Positions 23,336 to 35,569 of a stretch of 64,000 bases of DNA are shown one piece after another. Below the pieces are notes generated by a model. It saw only the letters and a program-made list of their open reading frames with translations. It was not told the DNA's origin and searched no databases. The translations under genes and the position numbers were made by a program. Numbering within the stretch: the stretch's first letter is position 1; the number at the start of each line of letters is the position of its first letter. This stretch comes from Eunapius fragilis (lineage: Eukaryota > Porifera > Demospongiae > Spongillida > Spongillidae), in contig OY811972.1 of NCBI GenBank assembly GCA_963681505.1, positions 3,827,332 to 3,891,331 on the forward strand, read 5' to 3'.

Positions 23336-23674
23336 TGGAGTAAATTTTTTGACTTGACTAAATTTTTCTTCGCGTCTTGTCAGTATTAGGTCTTTAAAAT
23401 GCTATACAGCGCAATACTTGCTGTGCAACAGCAAACAGTACGCAAACAGACTTATAAAAGACTTCCAGCAATTTAAGGTCAATTAATGATCGTCACTTCT
23501 AATTACCAATGTATGGAAATACAATACAAAAAAAACACCTGCAGGCTGTATCATGCAGCAAATTGTAACTAATTATATAAGCAGCATGAAAGTATGTCAA
23601 ATAAAACATCGGATTTAGTGCTCTTTTTAAAAATAACCAGGTTAAATTCCGCTCAGGTAGTTAGTTGGTTCATA
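23336..23674. other. Spacer between RT fossil and MITE
   Basis: No ORF or element seen. Collinear with 53,063-53,378 with few differences. Confidence 0.5.
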
Positions 23675-24447
23675 CAGGGTCTTTGCGAAAGAGCGCAACG
23701 CTTTTAAATGAATTTAATTTCTTAATAGGATTGTCAATCTAAATGAATTTATGAACATACAATAACCACGTTTAGTCAAATACGAACCCCATTGTTACAA
23801 CTCGTTTATCTTTAGCAGTTCAAAAGATAAAATCAAATAGCTTGCAATTAACTAAATTGACAAAACAATGTACGACAACTTTTAACAAATATACCTGTTT
23901 AATAAACTGCAGAATAAAATTGCTGAGACTTCGAAAAAGTATGAACTTTGATAGGCGTTTTACTAGAACAACAAATCAAACTTGAAAAAGCTATATGACC
24001 AAAGCGCTTTTATTAACTTTGAGTTTTAATAACGCACCATTAAATAATCCATTATCAAATCAAATATCTACTTCATTTTATGCTGGAATAATTTACGATG
24101 TTTATTTAAAATATTTACCACATAACAGCTTTAACCTTAATAACTTTAAAGCAATTATGGTCTTAAATGATTGTAACTCACTATTGAACCTAGGAACTTG
24201 AAATCAGTACTGTTCCACCGCATATCCAGATCGTGTGCTACTTATAATTAGTTATTAAAATCAATTATCGTAAACCGCATTCTTGAATAACTTTGTGGGC
24301 TTTGATTTATGAGGGATTTTATAACCGCTTACAATTGATGTATTTGCCTAACTACTGCAACATATGCAAATGAAATCAAGTAGTTAATTAATTTCAATCT
24401 TGACTTATGCGGAATTTAAAGCGTTGCTTTCTTTCGCAAACACCCTG
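23675..24447. mobile_element. mariner-type MITE, copy A3
   Basis: Starts CAGGGTCTTTGCGAAAGAGC and ends CTTTCGCAAACACCCTG between TA dinucleotides. 773 bp, AT-rich, non-coding. Inverted relative to copy A1. Its partner in block B is 53,379-54,131. Confidence 0.8.
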
Positions 24448-24853
24448 TATGAAGGGTGGACAGAAACTCATTGAACAGTCCACATTAAAAATAGCTTTAA
24501 CTTCCACTTCTCTTCGAATAGCTTCCCTGATGAGATCCTTTTCCCTATAAGATAGTCACGTGGCAAAGATGTGGCCATTCCATTGTTGCAAAAATTTGAC
24601 AAGCCATCAGGTTGGGGCCACGCCCATCTAACAACGTTTTAGTTTCATACATGTACATGTACACATGTACATAGCGTTGGTCACTAGTGGTTAATAGAAT
24701 ATATGTATACATGTCTACTTCAACCACACATTTTCAAGCACAAATTTGTCTAGGCCTCCAAATACCACTTACTAAATGCATAATACATAGAGCTGATAAG
24801 TTCTCAATACACACAGTCACACACGCGCTCGGATTAAGTCCTCTTCCTTTCTA
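24448..24853. other. 3' flank of V-ATPase copy A
   Basis: Follows the stop codon on the minus strand. Probable 3' UTR and downstream DNA. I see no AATAAA on the minus strand within the first 100 bases. Confidence 0.4.
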
Positions 24854-26767
24854 CTAGACGTCCTCTGCCTTACCCGACAGGATATCAGCAAATGAGAACG
24901 GCTTGAAAGGTATACCATCTCCCTCATAGAACTTGTTCTGGAACTCAATCCTAAGTTAAATGGATACGACAATTTTAAAAAAAGGGTCACACAGATATAT
25001 GGATTAAAGGTCAAGACCGTACCAATGCAGACGCAGTGCGTGGAGGAATGCAGACAGCCCCTCCATCACCAGGAGGATACTCACTGTCAGTGCTAAAAGG
25101 GGGAATGAGATAGAATAGAACGTTTTCACCATTATTAGGATGGTGACAATGGCAAGGTCCTTTGCTTAAGTAAGGAAACGTTGCTGTAGACAACACTGAC
25201 CTGCCCAAAATGCCCACAGGCCAAAGACAGCCACCACACCAAAGCCAGCGCCCACTGCAGCTTGGGAGATTGCTCTGTTCAGGACCATGCTCCACAATAC
25301 CTCAGCTAGCTCTGTGTATGCAGAGAATACACACGTGCATTGCTGAGTTTTTCTGAATCAAGACTGTACATGTTAAGAGCCTAAGGTTACATGTGAGGGG
25401 GTAAAGCACTACTGTTATATAGATGGTAACTATGGCAATGGTTACAGTGGTCAAATGCTTCACAAATCTTCTCTACAAACAAACGTAACATACACAACAA
25501 CACAACAACACATCATGAATTCATATCTGTATGTACTACTGGTAGATTGAATCTCTTGGCAGAAATATAAAAGACCAGAAAAAAAGTAAGTTCTATAAAT
25601 AGCATGTACACTGATGAATATGTGAGATCAGCAAAGCACCCAACAAATGAATGCACTACGTTTGTGGGCCAAATACAAGAAGACCCTCCATAGCATGCAC
25701 TAAATGGAACAGTATAAAACACGTACGTTGGTGGGCCAGCCCCAGGGCCCACAGCCGGAGGTAGGAGGCGGTGTTGGATATGGTCCCCAGGCAGTACTCG
25801 ATGGTGTGGATACTCTGGTATACAAACAGCTCCCCAATAGGTATCTAAGTACATAAGTGGATGTGTTCAAAGAGTGCCACACCCCCTGTGTACCACCACT
25901 TCCACCTACATCATCTCCATGTTCCCCTCCTCCTCCACCAGCAGCAGGAGGTGTGGCCTTCTTAGCCTTCACAGTGCGATCACCTCCCTCCTCCTCCTCC
26001 TCCTCCTTCAGGGCTGCCTTCTCACTAGCTGGATGAGCCTCACCATCACTATCCACACTGTGTGAGTGAGAGCGAGGCTTCTGTTGGAGGGAGGGGGAAG
26101 TGAGGGTGTGACCAGTGATGTCCAGAACACACATCACTTATAAGCCTAAACCCCCCTCCCCACACACTCCGCCCATACAAACAAAATGGTTTGTGTTTAA
26201 ACATGCTCCTTAACTGCGCTTTGCTCAACTGTTCATAAAATGGCACCCATACAGTTTCAGTATATCATTTAATTAGGCGATTCCTGCATTTTGTCCGTAA
26301 GGTGTTCGCAATTTAATAAATTACGGGGGAAAAGATAAGAAATCCAGGAATCGATATCGCTCTGCGTGTGTCAGGCCTTATACTGGGTTATTGGAGGCAT
26401 AACACGTCATCGCCTTGAGGCAATTCACGTGATTGCCTCCAGTCCAAATGCTAATTGCACCATTGCTTTGGGCGGAACAGTTTGCGCTACACAATAATCA
26501 CTCGAAGCTCGTAGGTCGAGACAGTGACCTCCAGGACACTGTACACATGTACCTTATACGTACATATGTGCAGATATGTGTACATGAATTTAAGAGCAAT
26601 GTCAGATCATATCCAGCAAATTTCGAATTTGGTCTGACATTACACACATGTTCGTCATTTCTGAAGTGCCATAACCATCCCTAGGTGTGCATCCTATGTT
26701 GAAACATCACTCCACATGACTACGGCTCTCGAGTACGTCTAAAACATTATGGAGAATCATGCTCAAT

Positions 26768-26804
<37 letters not shown>

Positions 26805-29800
26805 ATAGCCTAAATGCTCTTCAAAATGCTGGTTTAACCACCATCAGCAACAAAGCTTGCAACAGCCAACATCAAAAATAACCATAAGAAGCATCACATG
26901 GTAGCAACCACTCCCTTTTGAGCCTAACAGTACAGGAATATAAGTCACCTGTGTTCTAGACACATGTACATGAATAAAACACGCACAGTTGCAATTACTA
27001 AAAGGTCATGCCAGATGGGTTCCCAGGCCACCACTTACCCTCCTTCGCTGACAGATGATGTAGATTGGCTTCATCAGTAACATCCATGGTACACATACCA
27101 CCATGATCAAAACCAGAATCTTCTGGATGGTAGACTGGGGAGGAGGAAAGCACGTGCATTAAAAAAATATGCAGACAGCAACCAATCCGTTCAGAAGAAA
27201 ACAATTTCATTATTCACATGAGATAAGTATTTGCTGACTGCCACTGTGTAAGCCTCATATTAGAGGTACCCATGTGACTGTTAAATACTAATAAGAAATG
27301 CACTTTTTCAAAATTGTAAGAAACACCTATGTCCTCTACAACTTCTTTCTTATGCACTGGAAATTAGTCTGTCCATCATGGAGGCCTGAATTTTTTATTG
27401 TGTACATATTAAACTTGGAAAATTTTTTATAATATTGCATTAGGTCCTTTTTTTTTGCCTCAATCCCATATGTCCAACATGCAGTAAGTACATGATGGTA
27501 CAGTACTTATAAAGTTTGCCACACTTATATACATGCACATGTACCCAGTACAGAAATGCTACCATGGTTACCTGTATGGTGGCCACACTTGAGGTGGGTC
27601 CAAACACAGAGAACTCCGTCTTACCATCAGGTGAGGTGGAGGTGAACTTGAGGAACATGTAGATGAGCATGATGAGCAGACTGGGGGACTGTGTATGTGC
27701 AGGTGAGGGAGGGGGTGGGAGGTGCAGAGAGATATTCATAAATCCACAAGTACATGTATGATGTATGAAGCAGGTGCTTTTGAATACTACCACTAATTTA
27801 GCAGAGAACATTATCTAATTGGTCACACAACCCACAGACACACACACACACACACTACTCAACTTACCTTGGTGGCATCTGGGTAGTAGGAAACCCATTT
27901 CCAGAATATCAGCACAATGAGCCAACCAAACATAGCTAGCAGGAACAACACCTGACGTACAAGAGATCAATGACAAGTCCTTCACATCTTGAACATTAAT
28001 TTAAAGGACAGATTTCGACTTTATTTGGTATCTCAGTACCCCATCCATAACACAACCCAAACACATGTTCTACAACACATAATCCTAGTCTTGTTCCCAG
28101 ACCAATATGACACAAATGACCTCCGAAATCAAAGCAATCAGGAAACAACCACATCATGTCAACTTGACATAATAATGTCACAAGCTAATGACTTACCTGG
28201 GGAATAAATTCTGCAACAATCCTGATATACTTCTTGAAAAAGCTGTAGGACAAACAGAAAAATGAATGATTAAATTAGAAAGTAACAATAGAGGCTTGGT
28301 ATAGTGGGCACATGTGAAGTCGAAATTGAAATATTAATTAGTAAGTTGTTATGGTTGTAAAGACTGGAAGCCTGGAAGGCTATTTTCCTTAGTGTATTGT
28401 GTAAGGGGTCACATGTGTGAAACTTTCGTTTGCATGTGTGCGAGTGTATTCAAGACATGTACTTCTGTGTGTGCACACCCTGTACAATGACAGATACACG
28501 TAATGGATGGATGTGTGGCCACACCTCTTCAACCAACAACAGACTCACACATAATTGATGATGCTCAGGATGACACTAAATAACATCTGCATCACTCCTA
28601 GGACAATTGACATCTTCATCTTGTAGGGGTTGGTGAATATGAGCTTGTTGGTAGCAATAGCCCATATCTGCAGATAAGGGGAGAAGATATGACACAGCAG
28701 GATAAGGGGAGAAGACAGACATATGACACCCATTAGATAAAGGGGAGATGATATGACACTGTAGATAAGAGAAGAAGTAGATAAGATGTGGCATAGCCAG
28801 AACTTACACATAGCTATGCAGATGTTCTCTGGCCCTCCACCCCTCCTTTCTCTGGCCCCTCCCACCCATCACCTCCCCCTCCTGATTAAAACATTAGACC
28901 AGCCTTCTATGTGCTCCCCTACTCCACAAAGCCCCTCCCCTTCCTCCTCCCCCTCCTTACCGGGTCCAATCCAAAGGGATACGGCTGGTTTGAAACCTGG
29001 GCCTCCGTGGGGAAGAAACAGGTAGGCTTGGTATCAGTGCCGCTTCCAGTCGTACACCAAAGGAAGTTACACTGTTTGCCGTACTGCTCTCCTGGGTTAC
29101 ACGTGATCTGATCACTGGTGTTAAAGGGACTGGGAGGGATGGGGAGGAGGTGAAGATCCAAATGACGCGCAAATACACACTTAGTTATGAACCTAATATT
29201 TGAACCCCAGAGGCTGCATGCATCTTAACCCCGAGATACTTTCCACCCCTCCACTAAACCTAACTACCAATGGCCCCAACTGTATAATATCGGAGTCTTT
29301 CAAACACATCAATGCTTTTTCAGAGCATTCCCGAGAAATGTGTCCCGGCTTCTTGCAGTTGAAGCACCTTAGCCTTGCCTTTTCTGATACAAGTCTAACC
29401 CCAAGTACTGTGCACTGCATAAACTGATAAACTGATTGGCAGAGCAGTGGCTGAGGGATGGGCTAGGGATATGGTGAACTGACATGGCGGCCTTAGGCAT
29501 GAGCCTGTCACAGTTGAATCACAACCCAGCTGTGTTCCATGAGGTCCAAGAGTATCTGAATAATGATAGGGGGTGTGCACCGCTTCTGCCAGATGCCACA
29601 GATGACCAGCTTCAGGATAGGATTGCTGCTCATGGGTGCACCAACAAGGTGGTGTAGGAATGAAACAGCCGCCGAGTTTCGGAGGTGGAGGGAGGAGCTG
29701 AGGTGAGTAGCGAATAAGGGTCACTTGGTGTCTGGTGGATGGTACAGAGGATCATGTCCAGCGCTTTGAAGAATGAGAGGTATTGACGGATGCCCACCCT

Positions 29801-32800
29801 GTAAGTAATGGTATAGGACCCACCCTAAGACCTATGAACATGAGATCAGCTAACACTGGAGGAGTGGATGCTAGCAGACTATCTGAAGAATGATAGGGGG
29901 TGTGCATCGCTTCCACAGATGACCAGTATCAGGATAGGATTGCTGCTCACGGGGCATCTGTCTCCACCAATGAGGTGTAGGAATGAAACAGCCGATGCCC
30001 ACCTTGTAAGTAACAGTAGTGGACCCACCCAAAGACCTACGAACATGAGATCAGCTAACACTGGAGGAGTGGATGTTAGCAGACTTATTGATGATGTTAT
30101 CTTTTCCTAATTGGTTTGGAGATGTCCCCCTCATTGCAGGGTATATACAGCTCTCTCATTGCATCATATCCTTTGTGGGTTACATGAGGCATTTGTTGTA
30201 ACCATGTGTTATATGACAGACATTGATGGCACCCCATATATGTGGATCCCTGCAGAAGTAATGTGTGAGCTCACACAGCGAAGGGTTCCAGGGGCGTTAT
30301 AGCAACGCACCCTGCACCCTAACCAGGACATGATCATAGGACTGGTCAGATCAGGCAAAGATGGATATGTTCAGTCACTCATGTGCCAGTGAACTCGGAA
30401 GCGGAACTTAAATGGCGACATCAAGAGCATCCCAGAGATGAAGAAAATGATGCTTGGTTTGTGATTATACCAATGATGTGCCCACTTTCACCTTCACTGA
30501 GCATATCTTCCAATAATGCAGTGTACTTTGTGTAAACAAACTACAACCACTCTAGCTTGCTGTAAACTGTGGCAATTAATGGCTGCAGGAGTTAACTAAC
30601 TTTTCAAATGGCACTTCCATACGAACAGAACAAGTTACACCTCTTAACACGAACACCACACAGTCAGTGTATACCACTGTACTTGTACAATATCATGTGA
30701 TGAGGTACATTAAACAGAACCGATGGGACCGACCGTCTCAAAGGCTATGCAAAAAAACTTGCATTAATCCCACCCTCGTCAACTTACGCACAAGCACCGT
30801 TGTAATAACTGGAGCTGTTCTGGTCCCCAGCAAGGGTGATGTTGAGACCGTAGTAATACGGACGCCAGCCTGAGCCAAACACGTTCAGAGGTTTTGCATA
30901 GATGTCGTTGTAGATGAGGCCAGTGTAGATGGAGAACATTCCCATCAGTAGTAGCAGGTACCTCCCCGAGAACAGCATGCTGACCATCTATACAGGGGAG
31001 GAAAGTAAGTTATCGCCATTTGGGTTCCAATAAGTGCACACCTCATCCTTCACTCCTCTGACTTTCTCCTGGAATATCAGCAAGGTGAGACCAAACAGAA
31101 ACATGAGCAGTCCATGGCCTGCGTCTCCAAACATGACAGCAAATAGGAAAGGGAAGGTGATGATGGTGTAGGGAGCTGAGGAGGGAGGGGGAAAGGGAGG
31201 AATGGAAGGAGGGAGGAAAACAAAGGGGAAAAAAACAACTTGACTTACTGTTACAGACATCACCATCACCATGCCAACATTATACAAATATGACATGCAC
31301 ATGCCAATACAAGTCTATTTCATTTCTCCTTTCTGGTCAGTTAACCTTGTTTTACACCACTACAGCCTTTCATTCCTATCTACCACCAGCTTTCTTGTAG
31401 AGAGACAGTTTTTATCACTTATATGTACCTATAACTCACTAGGGTTGACCTCTCTGCAGGAGGCCACACATACATGTACCTATAACTCACTGGGGTTGAC
31501 CTCTCTGCAGGAGACCACACATACATGTACCTATAACTCACTGGGGTTGACCTCTCTGTAGGAGGCCACACCATATGCATCAACAATAGCCTGGAAGCTC
31601 CCTGTGAACTCGTTTGTCCTGAAATAGGTGGGTATCTTCAGAGTGGTATGCATCCTGTTGATGATGGAGGGCACTGTGGACCCACTCTTAGCCTGCATTT
31701 GAGTGGAGGTGTGGTATGTGTGAAATGGTGGTATGTGTGAAAGGGTGGAGGTGTGGTATGTGTGAAAGGGTGGAGGTGTGGTAATGTGTGATGTGTTGGT
31801 GATATGTGGTGTATGTCAAGGAGAGATGAGTAACTGAAAAGGAACTGCTAACAGCCTTAAATTAAACAGCAAGGGGTATAGCGGGAATGGGCATTTAAAG
31901 GGGGTGGGACCAAAGGAGGGTTCTACACTAAACACTGTGTTCCCACCCCTCTCCACTAAACCATGTGTTCCCACCCCCCCTCTCCACTCACCGTCCCTCT
32001 CCTGAGGGCATCCTGGATGACTCCTATGTCATCCTCTGGGCACCAGCACTCTGCTATCAGACACTGGCGGGTGGTGTCCAAGTTGAACTTGTTCATGGTG
32101 TGGTATATGGCCTTGATCTTGGTCACCTGAGGTGATAGTGATGATGATGATGGAGGTGATGATAATCACATGTGATATGGTGGTGATGTTGAGCACACAA
32201 GATGAGGCAATACCCTAATCTCAATAATGACCTGAATGCTCTCAACAATAGAATGAGTCTCCTTTGCCTTGAACCATTTCAACGTGTGAGCATGTTTACC
32301 CCATCTCACAAAAACCCTCCCACCATTACTCCCTACCCTCCCTCCCCTCCCACCTTTACTCTCTACCCCCCTCCCCTCTCTCCTACCCTCCCTCCCCTCT
32401 CTCCTACCCTCCCACCTCTCTCCTCCCTCCCTCCCCTCTCTCCTACCCTCCCCCCTCTCTCCTACCCTCCCCCTTCTATCCTACCCTCCCCCTTCTATCC
32501 TACCCTCCCTCCCTCTCTCTCACCGTCTGCTTCCACTCTCCCATACGTTGGGCTATGCCCATCAGCTGGGTGGTGCTGTGGTCAACGGTGGTCCTCAGTA
32601 CATTCTCCAGGTCTGTACTGATGCATCAAACGTGATGTCACGGAATAAACTATAACTGGAAGCGGTAAACATGGCGGGAAAACGAATCAGAACATGAGCA
32701 TGTTAAATTACTCGGTGATTGAACAAGTGATTTAAAAACCATCTCCGGCGGAAATAAAAAAATATTGACTCATGACCCTTTTTATTTTTTCATGTGAAGG

Positions 32801-35298
32801 TATCATCTTCCGTACATGATACTCCGGAGTATAAATTGCGCGGCCCACCTTGGTACACTTTATACATAATTCATAGTGTTTCGTGCAACATGTTGCCTAT
32901 GGTTGCCTATGGTTGCCTATGGTTGCCTATGGTTGCCTATGGTTGCCTATGGTTGCCTTCACTTCCAACTGCTCGCGTTTCCCATGGCTGTAGGTTTCGT
33001 GCTACACTGTACCAGTGTCCGGAGACAGCAGCAGGGTGGGGGGGGGGGGATGAGGGGTGAGTCCCACAGCAGGGTGGGGGGGGGGGGGGGATGAGGGGTG
33101 AGTTGCATGGAACTCGATGAATCCAATTATACACCGCGTGGAAGATAACGCCAGCACACTCTTGGCATCAAGTAGTGCACAAAACTATAAATATAAAGCT
33201 TAATTCTAGTAAAACATCAGTAAACTAGTGTTTTACAGAAACTGGGACTCACCCCTCATCCCCCCCCCCCACCCTCCTGAGGGACTCACCCCTCATCCCC
33301 CCCCCCCCCCCCACCCTGCTGTGGGACTCACCCCTCATCCCCCCCCCCCCCCACCCTGCTGAGGGACACACCCCTCATCCCCCCCCCCCACCTCTGCTGT
33401 GGGACTCACCCCTCATCCCCCCCCCCCCCCCCCACCCTGCTGTGGGACTTACCCCTCATCCCCCCACCCCCACCCTGCTGTGGGACTCACCCCTCATCCC
33501 CCCCCCCACCCTGCTGAGGGACTCACCCCTCACATATCTTCTTCACTCTGGACTTCAGCTGGTCCCCTTGGAAGAAGAGGATGAACACACACTTGCTCAC
33601 CATGTTGCCCTGGAAACATAACATGGTAAACAAACGTACACTATAAGCTAGGGGTTACAACCCAAGTATGCATGAAGGATAAACATTGCAAGTTGTACAC
33701 CATGGCAATTATTTAGAAGCAGTTGTCCTCTTGGTACTACTGACATTAGTGGGGTCCTCTTGGTACAAGACTACTTACATCAGTGGGGTCCTCTTGGTAC
33801 AAGACTACTTACATTAGTGGGGTCCTCTTGGTACAAGACTACTTACATCAGTGGGGTCCTCCTGGTACAAGACTACTTACATCAGTGGGGTCATCTTGGT
33901 ACAAGACTACTTACATTAGTGGGGTCCTCTTGGTACAAGACTACTTACATTAGTGGGGTCCTCTTGGTACAAGACTACTTACATTAGTGGGGTCATCTTG
34001 GTACAAGACTACTTACATCAGTGGGGTCCTCTTGGTACAAGACTACTTACATTAGTGGGGTCATCTTGGTACAAGACTACTTACATCAGTGGGGTCCTCT
34101 TGGTACAAGACTACTTACATTAGTGGGGTCCTCTTGGTACAAGACTACTTACATCAGTGGGGTCCTCTTGGTACAAGACTACTTACATCAGTGGGGTCCT
34201 CTTGGTACAAGACTACTTACATTAGTGGGGTCCTCTTGGTACAAGACTACTTACATCAGTGGGGTCCTCTTGGTACAAGACTACTTACATTAGTGGGGTC
34301 CTCTTGGTACAAGACTACTTACATCAGTGGGGTCCTCTTGGTACAAGACTACTTACATTAGTGGGGTCCTCTTGGTACAAGACTACTTACATTAGTGGGG
34401 TCCTCTTGGTACAAGACTACTTACATCAGTGGGGTCCTCTTGGTACAAGACTACTTACATTAGTGGGGTCCTCTTGGTACAAGACTACTTACATTAGTGG
34501 GGTCCTTTTGGTACAAGACTACTTACATTAGTGGGGTCCTCTTGGTACAAGACTACTTACATTAGTGGGGTCCTCTTGGTACAAGACTACTTACATTAGT
34601 GGGGTCCTCTTGGTACAAGACTACTTACATCAGTGGGGTCCTCTTGGTACAAGACTACTTACATTAGTGGGGTCATCTTGGTACAAGACTACTTACATCA
34701 GTGGGGTCCTCTTGGTACAAGACTACTTACATCAGTGGGGTCCTCTTGGTACAAGACTACTTACATTAGTGGGGTCCTCTTGGTACAAGACTACTTACAT
34801 TAGTGGGGTCCTCTTGGTACAAGACTACTTACATCAGTGGGGTCCTCTTGGTACAAGACTACTTACATTAGTGGGGTCCTCTTGGTACAAGACTACTTAC
34901 ATTAGTGGGGTCCTCTTGGTACAAGACTACTTACATTAGTGGGGTCCTCTTGGTACAAGACTACTTACATCAGTGGGGTCCTCTTGGTACAAGACTACTT
35001 ACATTAGTGGGGTCCTCTTGGTACAACACTACTTACATTAGTGGGGTCCTCTTGGTACAAGACTGCTTACATCAGTGGGGTCCTCTTGGTACAAGACTGC
35101 TTACATTAGTGGGGTCCTCTTGGTACAAGACTATTACATTAGTGGGGTCCTCTTGGTACAAGACTACTTACATTAGTGGGGTCCTCCAGGTACTCATCTA
35201 TCTGGGCCTCCCTCATGAACACGTTGCCACGGCAAGCCCTCCACAACACACGCTGGAACACAGGCAGACGCTCAAGGGCAATGACACCAGTGACAAAC
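24854..35298 (-). CDS. V-type H+-ATPase subunit a, copy A (5'-truncated)
   Basis: Membrane subunit of the Vo proton channel. Exons in coding order: 35,172-35,298; 33,527-33,609; about 32,524-32,617; 31,992-32,126; 31,542-31,692; 31,042-31,175; 30,788-30,987; 28,961-29,129; 28,549-28,667; 28,197-28,242; 27,868-27,951; 27,572-27,688; 27,039-27,134; 25,910-26,080; 25,727-25,844; 25,201-25,311; 25,023-25,092; 24,854-24,950. Phases agree except at the broken 32,617 edge. Landmarks: [38 protein letters not shown], and [13 protein letters not shown] and HALRLHW holding the two arginines essential for proton transport, ending AEDV. The acidic 25,910 exon is the variable cytosolic loop. Missing: roughly the first 170 residues. 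One exon is inverted at 32,994 and the next is cut at 32,617, so function is doubtful. Confidence 0.9.
25910..26080 (-). CDS. Variable acidic and glycine-rich loop exon of V-ATPase a
   Basis: 57 codons in phase 0, from [16 protein letters not shown] to [10 protein letters not shown], with a run of six Glu and six Lys in the middle. It corresponds to the poorly conserved cytosolic loop between membrane helices. The block B exon (55,602-55,772) has the same length and differs by a few residues. Confidence 0.75.
26081..27038. other. V-ATPase intron
   Basis: No coding. CA tract at 26,771-26,801. A small hairpin at 26,393-26,440 (GGAGGCATAACACGT opposite ACGTGATTGCCTCC) is kept in block B. Matches 55,773-56,755. 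Confidence 0.5.
29170..30480 (-). pseudogene. Intronic zinc-knuckle relic, copy 1
   Basis: Inside the V-ATPase intron between 28,961 and 30,788. The minus strand codes [14 protein letters not shown], a CCHC zinc knuckle as found in retroelement Gag proteins and CNBP-like proteins. The surrounding reading frame is broken and the family is not identifiable from the knuckle alone. Copies lie at 59,165-60,380 and, shortened, at 35,625-35,990. Confidence 0.45.
31430..31580. repeat. 51-bp triplication of an exon end with its splice donor
   Basis: Three tandem copies of ACCTATAACTCACTGGGGTT and following bases. Each contains the 3' end of the 31,542-31,692 exon and a donor (CCCCA then GTGAGT on the minus strand). 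Block B has one copy (61,331-61,380). Confidence 0.85.
32330..32520. repeat. Short polypyrimidine array next to a splice donor
   Basis: CCCTCTCTCCTA-like units on the plus strand ending 3 bases from the GTGAGAG donor of the 32,524 exon. The same array is about 2 kb long at 36,290 and 0.7 kb at 62,870. Confidence 0.8.
32893..32957. repeat. 10-bp tandem repeat
   Basis: About six copies of GGTTGCCTAT, just upstream of the inverted exon on the plus strand. Confidence 0.9.
32994..33035 (+). pseudogene. V-ATPase a exon in inverted orientation
   Basis: The plus strand reads AG then GTTTCGTGCTACACTGTACC, giving [13 protein letters not shown]. This is the segment that should follow KICEG of the 33,527-33,609 exon and precede the VDRLRMHG exon. 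All other V-ATPase exons are on the minus strand. Its phase would fit if reversed in place. It lies between G-runs and C-runs of the same minisatellite in opposite orientations. Confidence 0.8.
33036..33526. repeat. Donor-containing C/G-run minisatellite in both orientations
   Basis: Units of about 36-40 bp reading GGGACTCACCCCTCATCCCC with a long C run and ACCCTGCTG. Seven or so copies read in one sense at 33,248-33,526 and two in the opposite sense at 33,036-33,105. The minus-strand unit contains GGGGTGAGTCCC, identical to the donor of the adjoining exon at 33,527. Confidence 0.85.
33723..35171. repeat. 34-bp minisatellite built on a 5' splice site
   Basis: About 42 copies of a 34-bp unit starting CAGTGGGGTCCTCTTGGTAC. 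On the minus strand each unit contains the last 15 bases of the 35,172 exon (GAGGACCCCACTAAT) followed by the donor GTAAGTAGT. Units vary mainly at CAGT/TAGT and CCTC/CATC. Plus-strand ORFs through it ([14 protein letters not shown] repeats) are artefacts of the 102-base triple unit. Confidence 0.95.
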
Positions 35299-35569
35299 CT
35301 ATGGAGAGAGGAGGGAGGGGTGAGGGAGGCGGTGATTGGGGTGATGGAGGTGAAGTGAGATGAAGAGGTAAGGAGGTGGAGAAGCAACACATTTTAATAT
35401 GCCAAGAACAAACGCTAGTTTTTTTTTCTCTAGGTTACATGTAACCTAGCGTTTTAACATCGTAACTACATGCACACAAATGCTGGCACCTCTCACTTTG
35501 GACATACTCTACATCTATTGTACGCAACCATGTAATATATCCTAACTCACACATACCCTATTGCATGCC
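35299..35569. other. Break point beyond the last V-ATPase exon of copy A
   Basis: An acceptor precedes 35,298, so the gene once continued, but no further exon is found. It contains a small palindrome, AGGTTACATGTAACCT, and then joins relic sequence. Confidence 0.45.

Noticed and set aside
28545-28865. 106-codon ORF over a V-ATPase exon
   Set aside because: Reads through the exon 28,549-28,667 into intron sequence; the real coding part is the exon already listed.
33723-35171. CRISPR-like regular 34-bp array
   Set aside because: Units are contiguous with no spacers, and each is a copy of an exon end and splice donor in an animal gene. The [13 protein letters not shown] ORFs are products of the repeat.
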